Of a DNA stretch of 64,000 nucleotides, positions 52,640-62,122 are shown piece after piece. Location: contig NZ_CP156674.1 in the NCBI RefSeq assembly GCF_039851965.1, forward strand, positions 992,001 through 1,056,000, given 5' to 3'. The position numbers were made by a program, and so were the translations under genes. The notes beneath the pieces are model-generated. The model saw nothing but the letters and a program-made list of their open reading frames with translations. It was not told the DNA's origin and did no database searches. Position 1 is the stretch's first letter. Each line of letters starts with the position of its first letter. The DNA is from Pseudalkalibacillus hwajinpoensis (GTDB lineage: Bacteria > Bacillota > Bacilli > Bacillales > Guptibacillaceae).

Positions 52640-53126
52640 CTAGACCAAAGGATGAGTCCTTGGAAAGTCTCGAGAAAAAAATGAAAGTAAGTGCTCTAAC
52701 TGTTCTGGGAAATCATTGGCGGCAAGAGCTTCCCGTGAACGCTGTAAGGCCCATGCAGTCCATCCGTCAGTTCCAGAGGCTCTTCCTATCCCAAGATCTA
52801 TCCGTCCAGGATGTAAAGCTTCAAGTAAGGTAAAGTTTTCTACGACTTTAAAGGGACTATGGTTAGGTAACATAATCCCCCCAGAACCTACACGTATATT
52901 TTTAGTGTGAAGCTGCATGTATACTTAACAAATCAGGAGATGTACTGATTTGACTAGTAGTGTTGTGGTGCTCAGTAAACCAGTATCGGGTATAGCCTAA
53001 CTTATCGGCTAATTGGACCACCTCTGTTGAATTCTTTAGACTTTCAGTAGGATTACTGCTCTGATAAATATGGACGAAATCTAATATAGATAATTTTAAA
53101 TTTTGTTCATTCATTGTTGAAATCAT
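52640..53126 (-). pseudogene. LLM-class flavin-dependent oxidoreductase, frameshifted and truncated
   Basis: N-terminal half of a luciferase-like monooxygenase of the YvbT/YwcH type: SILDFVHIYQSSNPTESL, KLGYTRYWFTEHHNTTSQIS, then in another frame HTKNIRVGSGGIMLPNHSPF, ENFTLLEALHPGRIDLGIGR. The frames meet near 52905-52912 (CTTC; one T fewer would join them). The frame ends at 52640 with ~170 C-terminal residues missing. ATG 53126 follows AAAGGAGTATAATC. Confidence 0.85.
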
Positions 53127-53205
53127 TGATTATACTCCTTTTAGAAATTCAGCAAATATATGTGCCTATTCGCTTTTGGAAAATCAGCATAAATCCCAAG
53201 AGGCT

Positions 53206-54310
53206 TTATAAATACTGGCGTTCTCCAGTTTGTGCTGATTTTTCCACTGCATCAAGCAGCTGATGAAGTTTTACCGCATCCGCAAAACTAGGTGTTTGGG
53301 ATGTTCCTCCTTGTATATCTTTAGCAAACTTACTATGCGCATGAGCGACATTCAGAACAAACCCTGCACCGTTTTTTAAGCGAATCTGGTACCCAGTAAT
53401 AAGCATCTGGGATTGTTAATTCATGTAGCTCTGGATCAGTAGGACCTGCACCCCACAATTGGTGTGATCCAAATTGAATGGAAGCAGGTGCATTGAGTAC
53501 GATTGTTCCCTTGTCTCCGAAAATTTCAAGAGTAAACCCAGTTTGGTGCTTAACTCCCCCTTGTATATGAACGCTAGCTGCTGCACCGTTGGTCAATTTT
53601 CCTGTAATCAGTATTTGATCATCTGTCGATTTTTCAATGACTTTTTGGATATCCACCAATTCAACTTCAGGGAATTGGTGCGCTGTAACGGCTGAAAGTT
53701 CTTTAAACTCTCCGAGCATGTAGGTAAATGCATCAAGATTATGTCCTCCCACAATAGTGAGCAAGTTCCCTCCTATCTTCCGATCAAATAAGTACGCAGT
53801 AGCCTTGTCAGCCACGCCCCCCATTCCATCAATAGAGATCTTTAAATTGGCTGACAAAACTTTTCCAACATAGCCTTCCGCCAATAAATCTTTCACATAA
53901 TTGATGGCTGGGGCCTGTCTGGCTTGCAAGCCAATCGCATTGGGCAATTGTCGGGACTCCACCCATTCCTGCATTTCGAGCGCTTCAGTGGTGTTTGAGC
54001 CCAGAGGCCATTCACAATAAATCGGTTTTCCAGCAGGAACAATAGCTTTTACTGCATCATAATGTTCCTTTACGTTGATGCTAACGACTACCATATCCAC
54101 ATCGGAATGTTGAGCCAAATCTTCCACGTTATCAAAAGCATGAGTTGCCTTGAAGACATCAGCGCTTTTCTTGGCACTCTCCAAATTGCTGGTCCCAACT
54201 GCTTTAAGTTCAAGCTCATTCAGGTGCTCCATTGCTGGTATATGTGTCCCTCTAGCCCATCCGTTATTAATTGATCCACCTATAATACCTGCTCGTAGTT
54301 TTTTGTCCAT
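53206..54310 (-). pseudogene. Gfo/Idh/MocA-family oxidoreductase, frameshifted near the C-terminus
   Basis: An NAD(P)-dependent sugar-type oxidoreductase of ~367 residues when repaired. Rossmann start KLRAGIIGGSINNGWARGTH, the EKP-like motif region KPIYCEWPLGSNTTEALEMQ, and a central sheet with GGHNLDAFTYMLGEFKELSA. At a T6 run (53372-53377) the frame leaves YYWVPDSLK and would need one A fewer to continue as NGAGFVLNVAHAHSKFAKDI to GERQYL. As written, 13 foreign residues replace ~60. ATG 54310 has AAAAAAGGAG upstream. Divergent from an HxlR regulator. Confidence 0.87.
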
Positions 54311-54554
54311 GTAAAACAACTCCTTTTTTATAATCAACCTGTAAAACATTGAAATGTTTTTTCGATCCCATTATCAAACCACCCGAATAAAATGTTCAGG
54401 TCTATTTATTAAACTTGTTTCTTAACTATTAACTTGTGTATTGAGTATCTGTTACATATACTAGAATAAAATCATTTCTCATCTTTTTGAAGAAGGCAAT
54501 AAAAATTGACGTAGTACATTTTTTTGTACTTAACAGTAGAAAGCAGGTGAACAA

Positions 54555-54914
54555 GTGTCTAGAATATGTAAGGATGGATTTGACAAAGAGTGTATAAAGG
54601 AACAGAGAGAAGTATATGGCATTGCCTATACTCAAAACATACTTTCCGGACGTTGGAAATATCTGATTCTTTGGTTTTTAAAGTCCAAAGAACGTCGTTA
54701 TAGTGAAATCAAAGCTTTTTTAGATAATATTTCACAAGGTTCTCTTACAAAACAACTTCGAGAACTAGAAACAGATGGCTTAATTAACCGCAGGGTTTTC
54801 CCAGAGGTACCTCCTCGTGTTGAATATTCATTAACCTCAAAAGGGGAAGAATTCATTCCAATTATTGATTTGATGGAAGAATTCGGAAAGAAGTTTGGGG
54901 AACAAGTATACTAA
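54555..54914 (+). CDS. HxlR-family transcriptional regulator
   Basis: A 119-residue winged-helix regulator (YTQNILSGRWKYLILWFLKS, KAFLDNISQGSLTKQLRELE, GLINRRVFPEVPPRVEYSLT). HxlR proteins often sense aldehydes or redox stress through cysteines; C5 and C13 near the N-terminus (RICKDGFDKECIKEQ) are candidates. GTG 54555 follows AGCAGGTGAACAA. It is divergent from the Gfo/Idh gene, its probable target. Confidence 0.92.
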   Translation: MSRICKDGFDKECIKEQREVYGIAYTQNILSGRWKYLILWFLKSKERRYSEIKAFLDNISQGSLTKQLRELETDGLINRRVFPEVPPRVEYSLTSKGEEFIPIIDLMEEFGKKFGEQVY

Positions 54915-55344
54915 TCAAAGTGAGTACAAAGAACGTTACCTCAATATCCAAAAATCTAATCTAAAGTGGATAAGTCAGTTTAGAGGAGCACAAAGACCTG
55001 TGCGGGCTTCGATATTATACATTTTCAAGACATGCAAATGAGCAAGCTTTCTTCTATTTGAATTTGCCTAAACATAAAAAAGATTGCCTCACGCCTAGCC
55101 ATGTTATTAGGCTAGAGTAGGCAATCTTTTTAGATCACTCCCATTTTCAACATTGCATCATTTTAAATAGATAAAGCGAACTTCACTTTTCTGAAAATTA
55201 AGCTTAAATACATTCATTCAAAAAGTCACTTAAAAGTAAAATCATTTATTGCGCAGTATTTAGTCTACTACGTAATATAAGGGTTACTCCACAATCTGGC
55301 CCTTTTGTGGATCAAATATAACAATCTCTTGTTCCGTTTAAGTA
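54915..55344. other. Intergenic region with one terminator
   Basis: About 430 nt. Apart from the terminator at 55076-55131 and the AT-rich flank of the second intron, no gene or RNA was recognised. Confidence 0.55.
55076..55131. terminator. Bidirectional terminator
   Basis: Long branched stem: AAAAAGATTGCCT/AGGCAATCTTTTT outside and CCTAGCC/GGCTAG inside, with A and T tracts on both exits. Confidence 0.85.
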
Positions 55345-55385
55345 GCAATAGGTAAGCCTTTGAAGTCATCTCCAGCTTTTCCCCT

Positions 55386-55427
55386 GCTCCACACGGAACG
55401 TGCTAGTTTCCCAGCATTCCGCGCTCC
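55386..55427 (-). ncRNA. Group II intron domain V (second intron)
   Basis: On the minus strand GGAGCGCGGAATGCT-GGGAAACT-AGCACGTTCCG...GGAGC, a domain V-like hairpin 50-90 nt after the maturase frame ends. Confidence 0.6.
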
Positions 55428-55473
55428 ATCTACTGAGATGTAATAGATTATAAGTTCCTCGTTACTCAAACGA

Positions 55474-57286
55474 TTAGGATAATACGATTTTCCCCTGTTC
55501 ACATACCTTCCGGTATTGATTGATTTTGTTTAATATGGATTTTGAGATGTTTAGCTTCTTGATGATTGATAATATTTTATCCATGTCTGTAAGATGGATT
55601 AATCGGTGAATATCCTGATGGAGGATACGCAAGTTATGAAACTTGTCATTTCCTCCTAGTGACTTGGGTAAATAATGATGACAATTGCACTTCAGAAGCA
55701 TGCATTTCCCAGCCTGTGATTTCACATTTTCCCATTTTCATACTGTATCGGCTAATTCTATTATCCATGTATTCAACAGACCGATTAGGAAGGTAAGAGT
55801 TCATCAAATTACCAATTTCCTTTTGAATATCTGGACGCAGCTTTTTATATAACTTGTTTCGTCCTTCCTCCGTATAAGGTGTTAATCTTGGACTGAAGTT
55901 CATCGTGTTAACTGTTTTGACGTTTCCGAGTGGGAAAAGGTATACTTCCGCCACTTTGAAAGTCTTTATGTTTACACTAAAGAACTGCTTATATAAGGGA
56001 GGCGGGTTACTCGGATATTCCTGCTTCCCAACCGGTTGAAGTCGGTTGTATATGAACGGCTTTAAATCGTAGGCAAGACGTGAGAACACCGGATTCACAT
56101 AGGTCGCTCGCTTGAAATAATTATGGGTGCCTAGTACAAAACTGTTAAAACGCAGAACGTTTTGGGAAGTTGGTGAAGATTTAATCCGACGAATTAGTCT
56201 TTTGGCTACTTGTTTGATTTGTTTCCTTTTCTTTTGGATAACACCAGTATGTGCTACTCTTTTCTTCCCCTTTTCGTTCGCGCGTATCGTAATTCCGAGA
56301 AATTCAGATTCCCTTTTGCGTAAGTTTATGATTTTGGATTTCTCTGGCGAGATATCAAGGTTGAGGCGTTCTTTTAGATAACGACGAATCACGTGATACC
56401 ATTTAAGAGCAGTCTTTCCATCACGACAAAGCACCTTGAAGTCGTCCGCATAACGGACGAGATACCCCTCCTTCAGGTTAGAACGCTTCTTTGCTTTTCT
56501 CTCACCGACTTTTGATTTAAATGGTTTATCGAGAGGGAAGAACTCCCATTGTCCAGCAATCCATTGATCTAGATCATTTAGTACGATATTTGAGAGTAGT
56601 GGAGATAAGATTCCACCTTGCGGAGTTCCTTTCTTCGGAACACCTTCTCCATCTATCTCAGCTTTTATCATTTTGGAGATACAGGCAAGCACTTTTCTAT
56701 CCTGTATGCCCAAATTCCACATCTGCTTCATTAAACGTGTGTGATTTACATTATCAAAGAAGCTCTTGATATCAATATCAACTACAAAATGAAGTTGGGC
56801 TTGATTAATCAAGTATTGAATCCTTGCCATCGCATGATGGGCAGCCCGCAGAGGTCTAAATCCATAACTGTGTTTGTAGAAGTGAGCTTCCGCAATGGGT
56901 TCGAGAACTTGCCTGAAACTTTGTTGGATAATTCTATCCATAATACATGGAATACCTAGCGGTCTCCATTTTCCGTTATCCTTTTCAATCCATTCTCTTC
57001 TGACTTTCTTCGGATGATAGTTCTCCAGTATTGTACTCACCTTTAAAACGAGTTCATTCTCAGATAATTCCTTGATGTCCGATATCGTTTTTTCATCTGT
57101 ACCAGGTGTCTTTGAACCCTTGTTTGATTTAATGGTTCGAAAAGCGAGTAAAATGTTCTCACTGGATGTAATGATATTATAAAGGAAGGAGAAATTGTTT
57201 CCTCCTTGAGCTTTCTCATATAGTTCTGTGAATGTATCCGTCATTCTATTCAAACGTCCCTTGCCTTTCCAAGTACCTTTCAACAT
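55474..57286 (-). pseudogene. ltrA: Group II intron RT-maturase with HNH endonuclease, frameshifted
   Basis: A ~605-residue protein if repaired. RT motifs KDNGKWRPLGIPCIMDRIIQ, VVDIDIKSFFDNVNHTRLMK, KKGTPQGGILSPLLSNIVLN, LVRYADDFKVL; domain X near RFNSFVLGTHNYFKRATYVN; then an HNH motif beginning CEITGWEMHASEVQ. The HNH continues in another frame (CHHYLPKSLGGNDKFHNLRI, HQDIHRLIH). The break is near 55680-55690, where GTGCAATTGTC has one base too many. It belongs to a class different from the first intron. ATG 57286. Confidence 0.88.
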
Positions 57287-57507
57287 AGCTATCCGTACTA
57301 GAAACAGGTGCTTCCTTTAAGCCTGTGAGCTTGATATCACCATTGTCTGATATAGCGTATTTCAGAGGGCAGAATTTTACTCTACACCACTCACCCCATC
57401 GATAGATGGGACATAGGTTTCCCTATGTTGAATATCTAGACCCTTACATTCGGAAGTTTGTCAGTTCAAAATTTATGTGTCATTTCCTAGGATGATATAA
57501 AAAAAAC

Positions 57508-57526
57508 CCAGTGCGCAATGCACTGG
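57508..57526 (-). terminator. Terminator of the NlpC/P60 gene
   Basis: CCAGTGC-GCAAT-GCACTGG followed by eight Ts on the minus strand. Confidence 0.92.
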
Positions 57527-57539
57527 CTTGACATATCGT

Positions 57540-58313
57540 TTATTTAAATGATTTAACGCCTAAATAATGATCTTGCCAAAAGTCGTAGCTGAGATCACTT
57601 ACTTCTACACCGTCGCTCCCGGCATGGATGATTTTGTTGTCGCCGATATAAATCCCGCTGTGTGAAGCTCCTTCTACATCATAAGTCCCTTCAAAAAAGA
57701 CGACATCACCGATTGATGGAGAATCTACCTGTGTCCCGTCATATTTCCACATGTCACGTTCCGTTCTCGATAAGTCGACTCCAGCTTCATTGAACACATA
57801 CTGGATGAAGCCGCTGCTGTCAAAACCGTCTGGTGACGTGCCGCCCCATACATATGGTGTTCCGATTAAGCTATTCGCAATGGAAACGACTTCAGATTGC
57901 GAAACGGACTCATTAGGAGTGTCATCTGAAGATGTTTCAGTAGCTCCGGTATCAGTTGAGGTTGAGGAAAGTGCAGCCATGACCTCAGGCCCTGCTTCAC
58001 CGTCTACCGTAAGTCCCTGGTCTGCTTGATAATCTTCCACTGCATCTTCTGTGATTTGTCCAAATATACCATCCAAGTTATATGTATAATAACCGAGAGA
58101 TTCAAGTTCCGTTTGTAACTCGCTAACATCCTGGCCACGATCCCCTTTATCCAGAACGGCTGTTTCTGATGAACTGCTGGAATCGTTTTGTTCTATATCC
58201 TCTGAATCGGCCTTAGCAAAAACTCCTTCACTTAAGACTGGTGAAAATGCCATAGAGGCCACCAGAGCAGATGAAATCACATATTTTCGTACGGCTAATC
58301 TAGACTTGTACAT
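57540..58313 (-). CDS. Secreted peptidoglycan-binding NlpC/P60 protein with Cys-to-Ser active site
   Basis: A 257-residue exported wall protein. Signal peptide to about residue 33 (KYVISSALVASMAFSPVLSE). PG_binding_1 domain at ~55-115 (LDKGDRGQDVSELQTELESL, IFGQITEDAVEDYQADQGLT), Ser/Thr linker, then an NlpC/P60 domain (SLIGTPYVWGGTSPDGFDSS, ASHSGIYIGDNKIIHAG). The nucleophile position, normally DCSG, reads DSSG: residue 166 is Ser (AGC, one base from TGC). The catalytic His is kept. Hydrolysis of gamma-D-Glu links is therefore doubtful and a binding or regulatory role possible. ATG 58313 follows AAGGAGGAATTTAA. Confidence 0.92.
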   Translation of the reverse strand: MYKSRLAVRKYVISSALVASMAFSPVLSEGVFAKADSEDIEQNDSSSSSETAVLDKGDRGQDVSELQTELESLGYYTYNLDGIFGQITEDAVEDYQADQGLTVDGEAGPEVMAALSSTSTDTGATETSSDDTPNESVSQSEVVSIANSLIGTPYVWGGTSPDGFDSSGFIQYVFNEAGVDLSRTERDMWKYDGTQVDSPSIGDVVFFEGTYDVEGASHSGIYIGDNKIIHAGSDGVEVSDLSYDFWQDHYLGVKSFK

Positions 58314-58643
58314 TTAAATTCCTCCTTGAGCAGAATCTTGCTGAAATTTGGTAGCTTGAAAGACAGGCGGAAATTTAGTTTTTTTGATACGTGTTCAGTT
58401 TCTCGACTGATCTAATTCTAGTAAGCTTGTTGTTTAACATGATCATTTCCACGCCTTTCAAACCCAATTCCTAGTGTAACAGAAGAATTCTGTAATAAGG
58501 TTGCACTCACATTAAGCCTAGATGAAAACTTTTTTAACGTTCAGTATTATCTTACATAACCTGCTATTTGCTCCATGTCTCCAACAAAAAAACACTTACC
58601 TTTTGTTCAGCAAGCGTTTTTAAATAAATGATTATATTAAATT
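58314..58643. other. Intergenic region with a terminator
   Basis: About 330 nt upstream of the P60 gene. A terminator (AAACACTT/AAGCGTTT, then seven Ts on the minus strand) at 58586-58620 closes the next gene. Nothing else recognised. Confidence 0.6.
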
Positions 58644-59045
58644 TTAAGGTCTGTATCCATAACCAAATGAGAAAAAGAAACTAAAAAGGATAAAGAGAGC
58701 AGCTGAGGGAATTAAACTTAATAAAATAAATATCTTAGCCCTCTTGGTTCGAACCTTAGTAAACCACTTGAAGTATATGAAAATTATGATACCAATTAAA
58801 GGCAAGAATAGATAATTAGTTATTGTGTTGACCCACCCTGAATTTTTATCCCAATACGCATCAGGAACAGGGAGAACATTCTCATATTCCCTATCAATTT
58901 TGTTCTTTATTGTGATAAATAAATATGAAACGACCAAATAATAAGCAACAATTATGCTTTTTACCCACCAAAATAAGTATTTGTTGAAAAGGACGATTAT
59001 AAAAATGAGTGCCAATGTTATAAAGAATCCAGTGTATTGTTGCAC
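58644..59045 (-). CDS. Hypothetical membrane protein with four helices
   Basis: A 133-residue very hydrophobic protein: helices at ~7-25 (FFITLALIFIIVLFNKYLFW), 28-45, 75-92 (TNYLFLPLIGIIIFIYFKWF) and 105-125 (IFILLSLIPSAALFILFSFF), ending GYGYRP. GTG 59045 has GGAGG nine bases upstream and a terminator follows, supporting a real gene. No family recognised. Confidence 0.7.
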   Translation of the reverse strand: MQQYTGFFITLALIFIIVLFNKYLFWWVKSIIVAYYLVVSYLFITIKNKIDREYENVLPVPDAYWDKNSGWVNTITNYLFLPLIGIIIFIYFKWFTKVRTKRAKIFILLSLIPSAALFILFSFFFSFGYGYRP

Positions 59046-59220
59046 CTATGTACACCTCCTACAAAAACCTTAGCCAAAATATGGTGAATTATAATTAAAA
59101 TCCAACGAAATAAAAAACTTGTTGAAATAAACTGCCTCGTTAGATTATCTCATCTCTATCTTAAAATAAGTACTAAGGTTCTTATCGGTTGTTCCTCTCT
59201 GTCCTCTTCTCCATTCAAAC

Positions 59221-60399
59221 TTATTCAGCCCGGCGATCATGATGGTTGCCTTGCGCGAGTACCCAGTCAGAGAAAACTTCAATGCCACCGATGACTGCCT
59301 CGTTACGGATCGAGTGAAATAAATCAAAATTATGTTCTGCCCCCGGTAATTCCACATAAACTACCGGATGAGATGAGGATGTGCGCACATGTTGAACAAA
59401 ACTTCGAGCGTGTTCCACGCTCACAATCGTATCACGATCGCCATGGGCAATGAGAAATGGCGGTGCTTCCTTTACATTACATGCAAAAGGGGACGATGGT
59501 AGCCCCTCCCTGGTGTTAAGAGCACCATAGTAACCATACAGAGAGATCGCAGCAGTGACCGAGGTGTCTACACTTTCAAAACCTGGCTGGAATGCAGGAT
59601 CATTGGGTGTAAGGGTAGCCATCGCGGCCAGGTGACCACCAGCGGAATTACCAGCAACCAATATACAGGACGGATTGGCATTGTACTCGTGACCATTCTT
59701 TCGTACCCATGCAATCACTTTTTTGAGATCAATTAGATGGTCTGGAAATTGTGCGGTTGGCCTGAGACGATAGTTCGCGCTTATGCACACCCAGCCCCGG
59801 CTCGCGAAGCGATAAAGAAGGGGAAGAGACTGACGATTTTTCTTACCACTGACGAACCCTCCCCCGTGCAGGTGTATCAATATTGGTGCACCAGGAGGAT
59901 AAGAGTGATGGTGATAGACATCTAACAAGTTTCTCTTACCCGCATCACCATAGCTAATATTGGCTTTTCGCCTCACACCATAGCTCCTTACAAAGAAAGG
60001 ACCGAGCAATGCTCTGGCCATAAATTTTTTTCTTAAACGCCTTTCAATTTCAGGAGTTGTAACAGTTCGCCACCGGTCCAGGTTGACATCCAGTGCGTGC
60101 ATGACCACGGAGGATGCCCTTAGCCCCCGAGCGATAATCACTACTACTCCCATCATTGACAGCAAAATAATCGCAAATGAAACCCATCCGAGTGTAGAAT
60201 AAATATCCCTCTCTATAAAAGCTAACCATGTCGACGCTGTCATGAACAAAAAGGCATGGAACGGAAGCTCATTAGAGACATTGAGGTATTGGCCAAACGA
60301 ACCGAAAGCCTTTGCCCAGTTACGGGGTGCTAAAGCGAAACAGGTGCCTGAAGCTAGAAACAGTGCGGTAAGGAAGTAGCCGATTGGTTCGGATGACAC
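59221..60399 (-). CDS. Membrane-anchored alpha/beta hydrolase (HSL/esterase type)
   Basis: A 392-residue protein. Two or three N-terminal helices (IGYFLTALFLASGTCFALAP; FHAFLFMTASTWLAFIER; FAIILLSMMGVVVIIARG) precede a hydrolase domain with the oxyanion motif HLHGGGF, nucleophile elbow GNSAGG, and acid/base in AHGDRDTIV and PGAEHNFD. Complete triad, so an active esterase or lipase is expected. Base composition looks higher in GC than the neighbours, and N-terminally anchored esterases of this form are familiar in Actinobacteria, so transfer is possible. GTG 60399 follows AAAGGAAG. Confidence 0.88.
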   Translation of the reverse strand: MSSEPIGYFLTALFLASGTCFALAPRNWAKAFGSFGQYLNVSNELPFHAFLFMTASTWLAFIERDIYSTLGWVSFAIILLSMMGVVVIIARGLRASSVVMHALDVNLDRWRTVTTPEIERRLRKKFMARALLGPFFVRSYGVRRKANISYGDAGKRNLLDVYHHHSYPPGAPILIHLHGGGFVSGKKNRQSLPLLYRFASRGWVCISANYRLRPTAQFPDHLIDLKKVIAWVRKNGHEYNANPSCILVAGNSAGGHLAAMATLTPNDPAFQPGFESVDTSVTAAISLYGYYGALNTREGLPSSPFACNVKEAPPFLIAHGDRDTIVSVEHARSFVQHVRTSSSHPVVYVELPGAEHNFDLFHSIRNEAVIGGIEVFSDWVLAQGNHHDRRAE

Positions 60400-60516
60400 A
60401 TTATCAGCTTCCTTTCTGGATTTTACAGTTAGGTGTAAGGAGGAATATACAGATTTGAAGCAATACTCCTACTACATTAAAGCTCCCAATATCTAAATAC
60501 TAGAAAGCAAAGACAT

Positions 60517-60888
60517 TTATTTCCTCCAAAAAGTTGAACAGTCTACCTTATCCTGAATATTAAATTCAATCATTTTCTCAAGCAATTCGTAATTTACCGG
60601 CTCTTTCCACGGAATTCGAAACAAGCCTTTGGTAGCGCTGTAGCCAGCTTGTGCGATGCCATCGGTAAAGTGCGCCATGGTTACTTCTTCAGGTGCAACG
60701 CTCAAATGATGCTTCGCTGTGGAAATGGCGATGATAAATGTGCCATGATCGGAAAACATTGGTGTATTCCACTTGATTTGCGGCTCCAAATTTGGGAATT
60801 TATTAGCAACCCACGCCAAAATTTCCTCTGTCCTGTCGCGGTGGTCGGGGTTATCGATCCCTGTTAAATATTCTGAAAAAACTTCCAT
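60517..60888 (-). CDS. fra: Iron chaperone Fra/YdhG-like protein (DUF1801)
   Basis: A 123-residue DUF1801 protein: EYLTGIDNPDHRDRTEEILA, IKWNTPMFSDHGTFIIAIST, KHHLSVAPEEVTM, and the end CSTFWRK. The B. subtilis relative is reported as a frataxin-like intracellular iron chaperone; a few members may have other roles. ATG 60888, with GGAGGGACCAAT upstream. Confidence 0.85.
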   Translation of the reverse strand: MEVFSEYLTGIDNPDHRDRTEEILAWVANKFPNLEPQIKWNTPMFSDHGTFIIAISTAKHHLSVAPEEVTMAHFTDGIAQAGYSATKGLFRIPWKEPVNYELLEKMIEFNIQDKVDCSTFWRK

Positions 60889-61074
60889 ATTGGTCCCTCC
60901 TAAAGTGAAAATTATTTTTGAACGATGTAATTTTCATGCCTATCTCAACTAAATACACTACTTCATTATCCCTCTACAAAAGATGTTCAAGATAAGGGCT
61001 TCTAATCCTTCTAGATCAACATCCATAAAATAATACTTTCGAATTCAGCCGCCCATTTAACAAATAATGCAGGT

Positions 61075-61866
61075 TTAAAGAAATTGTTTGACCTCGATCT
61101 TAGTAGAATTTATTCCCTTAACCTGCTTTAACGTCGCTACTATAAGAAAGCTAACAATCACTAATAAGAGCCATGAACTCACCTTTCCTAGATGTACAAG
61201 ATTCCATGCATGTGTTTGGTTTGGGTATTCCCAAGCTCCAAAGAATGTTGCGATATTTTCGGCGATCCATATAAAAAATCCGATGAGTACAAAAGAAAGT
61301 GCGAGTGGCATACGGTAACGAGTGCCGTCAACCGCGTATGTGACCCATGATTGCCAGAAGACGATCATTACAAGTCCAGATAACCACCAACGAACATCAA
61401 TCCAATAATGGTGAGTGAAAAAATTCAAATAAATCGCAGCTGCAAGAGGTACAACTACCCTAAATGACGGCCACTTAACCAGTTGAACCTTTAACCTTCT
61501 CCACGCCTGGCAAAGATAACTTGCTACACTTGCATACATAAATCCACTATACAAAGGCACTCCAAATATTTTGGAATATCCTTCCTCCGGATAAGACCAG
61601 GAACCCATATGCACCTTGTAAAGCTCAAGAGCAAGACCAATAAGGTGGAACAATGTGATAACTTTTAGTTCATCCAGCGTTTCAAGTCCTGAACGGATCA
61701 TCCACCATTGCATCAGAAGGCAGATGATGATCAGCCAGTCATACCGTGGTAGGAAGGGAAGTGGAATGATCTGTGTAATAGCCAAAGAGGCAAAAATTAC
61801 GATAGGAAACAAACAGGATAGAGCTTGCTCCCAACCAAAACGAACAAGTTGTTTTAGTGCTCTCAC
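61075..61866 (-). CDS. yoaT: DUF817 membrane protein (YoaT-like)
   Basis: A 263-residue protein of about eight helices, full length for DUF817. Conserved stretches: HMGSWSYPEEGYSKIFGVPL, YSGFMYASVASYLCQAWRRL and FFIWIAENIATFFGAWEYPN. In B. subtilis the neighbours yoaS, yozG and yoaT lie together, as here. Role unknown. GTG 61866 start, 33 nt after yozG. Confidence 0.88.
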   Translation of the reverse strand: MRALKQLVRFGWEQALSCLFPIVIFASLAITQIIPLPFLPRYDWLIIICLLMQWWMIRSGLETLDELKVITLFHLIGLALELYKVHMGSWSYPEEGYSKIFGVPLYSGFMYASVASYLCQAWRRLKVQLVKWPSFRVVVPLAAAIYLNFFTHHYWIDVRWWLSGLVMIVFWQSWVTYAVDGTRYRMPLALSFVLIGFFIWIAENIATFFGAWEYPNQTHAWNLVHLGKVSSWLLLVIVSFLIVATLKQVKGINSTKIEVKQFL

Positions 61867-61899
61867 AATTTATGCCTCCAATAACCTTCTATACTAAAT

Positions 61900-62112
61900 T
61901 TAATCTTGCTCACTTTTATATTCTAAAATATCGCCAGGCTGACACTCTAATGCTTTACAGATCGCCTCTAAGGTTGAAAATCGAACCGCTTTTGCCTTCC
62001 CATTTTTCAATATAGAAAGATTCGCCATTGTGATCCCAACCCTCTCAGAAAGTTCTGTAACGCTCATTTTCCTTTTAGCCAACATCACATCAATATTGAT
62101 TATAATTGCCAT
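61900..62112 (-). CDS. yozG: Small Cro/CI-type HTH regulator (YozG-like)
   Basis: A 70-residue helix-turn-helix protein (MLAKRKMSVTELSERVGITM, ANLSILKNGKAKAVRFSTLE) with no other domain. ATG 62112 follows TGAGGTGG. It starts 10 nt after the yoaS stop. Such small regulators usually repress the gene coding for a membrane partner in the same operon; here the DUF2975 protein is the candidate. Confidence 0.9.
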   Translation of the reverse strand: MAIIINIDVMLAKRKMSVTELSERVGITMANLSILKNGKAKAVRFSTLEAICKALECQPGDILEYKSEQD

Positions 62113-62122
62113 GTTATCCACC

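Larger units (their letters stand above)
55345..57490 (-). mobile_element. Second group II intron, 5'-truncated, with RT-HNH gene
   Basis: The 3' part is recognisable (domain V at 55386-55427 and a domain VI-like stem ending near 55345). Only ~210 nt separate the RT start from the terminator of the P60 gene, too short for domains I-III (about 545 nt in the other intron). 5' truncation is typical of incomplete retrotransposition. The 5' boundary is not defined. It also lies directly after a terminator (57508-57526). Confidence 0.7.
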
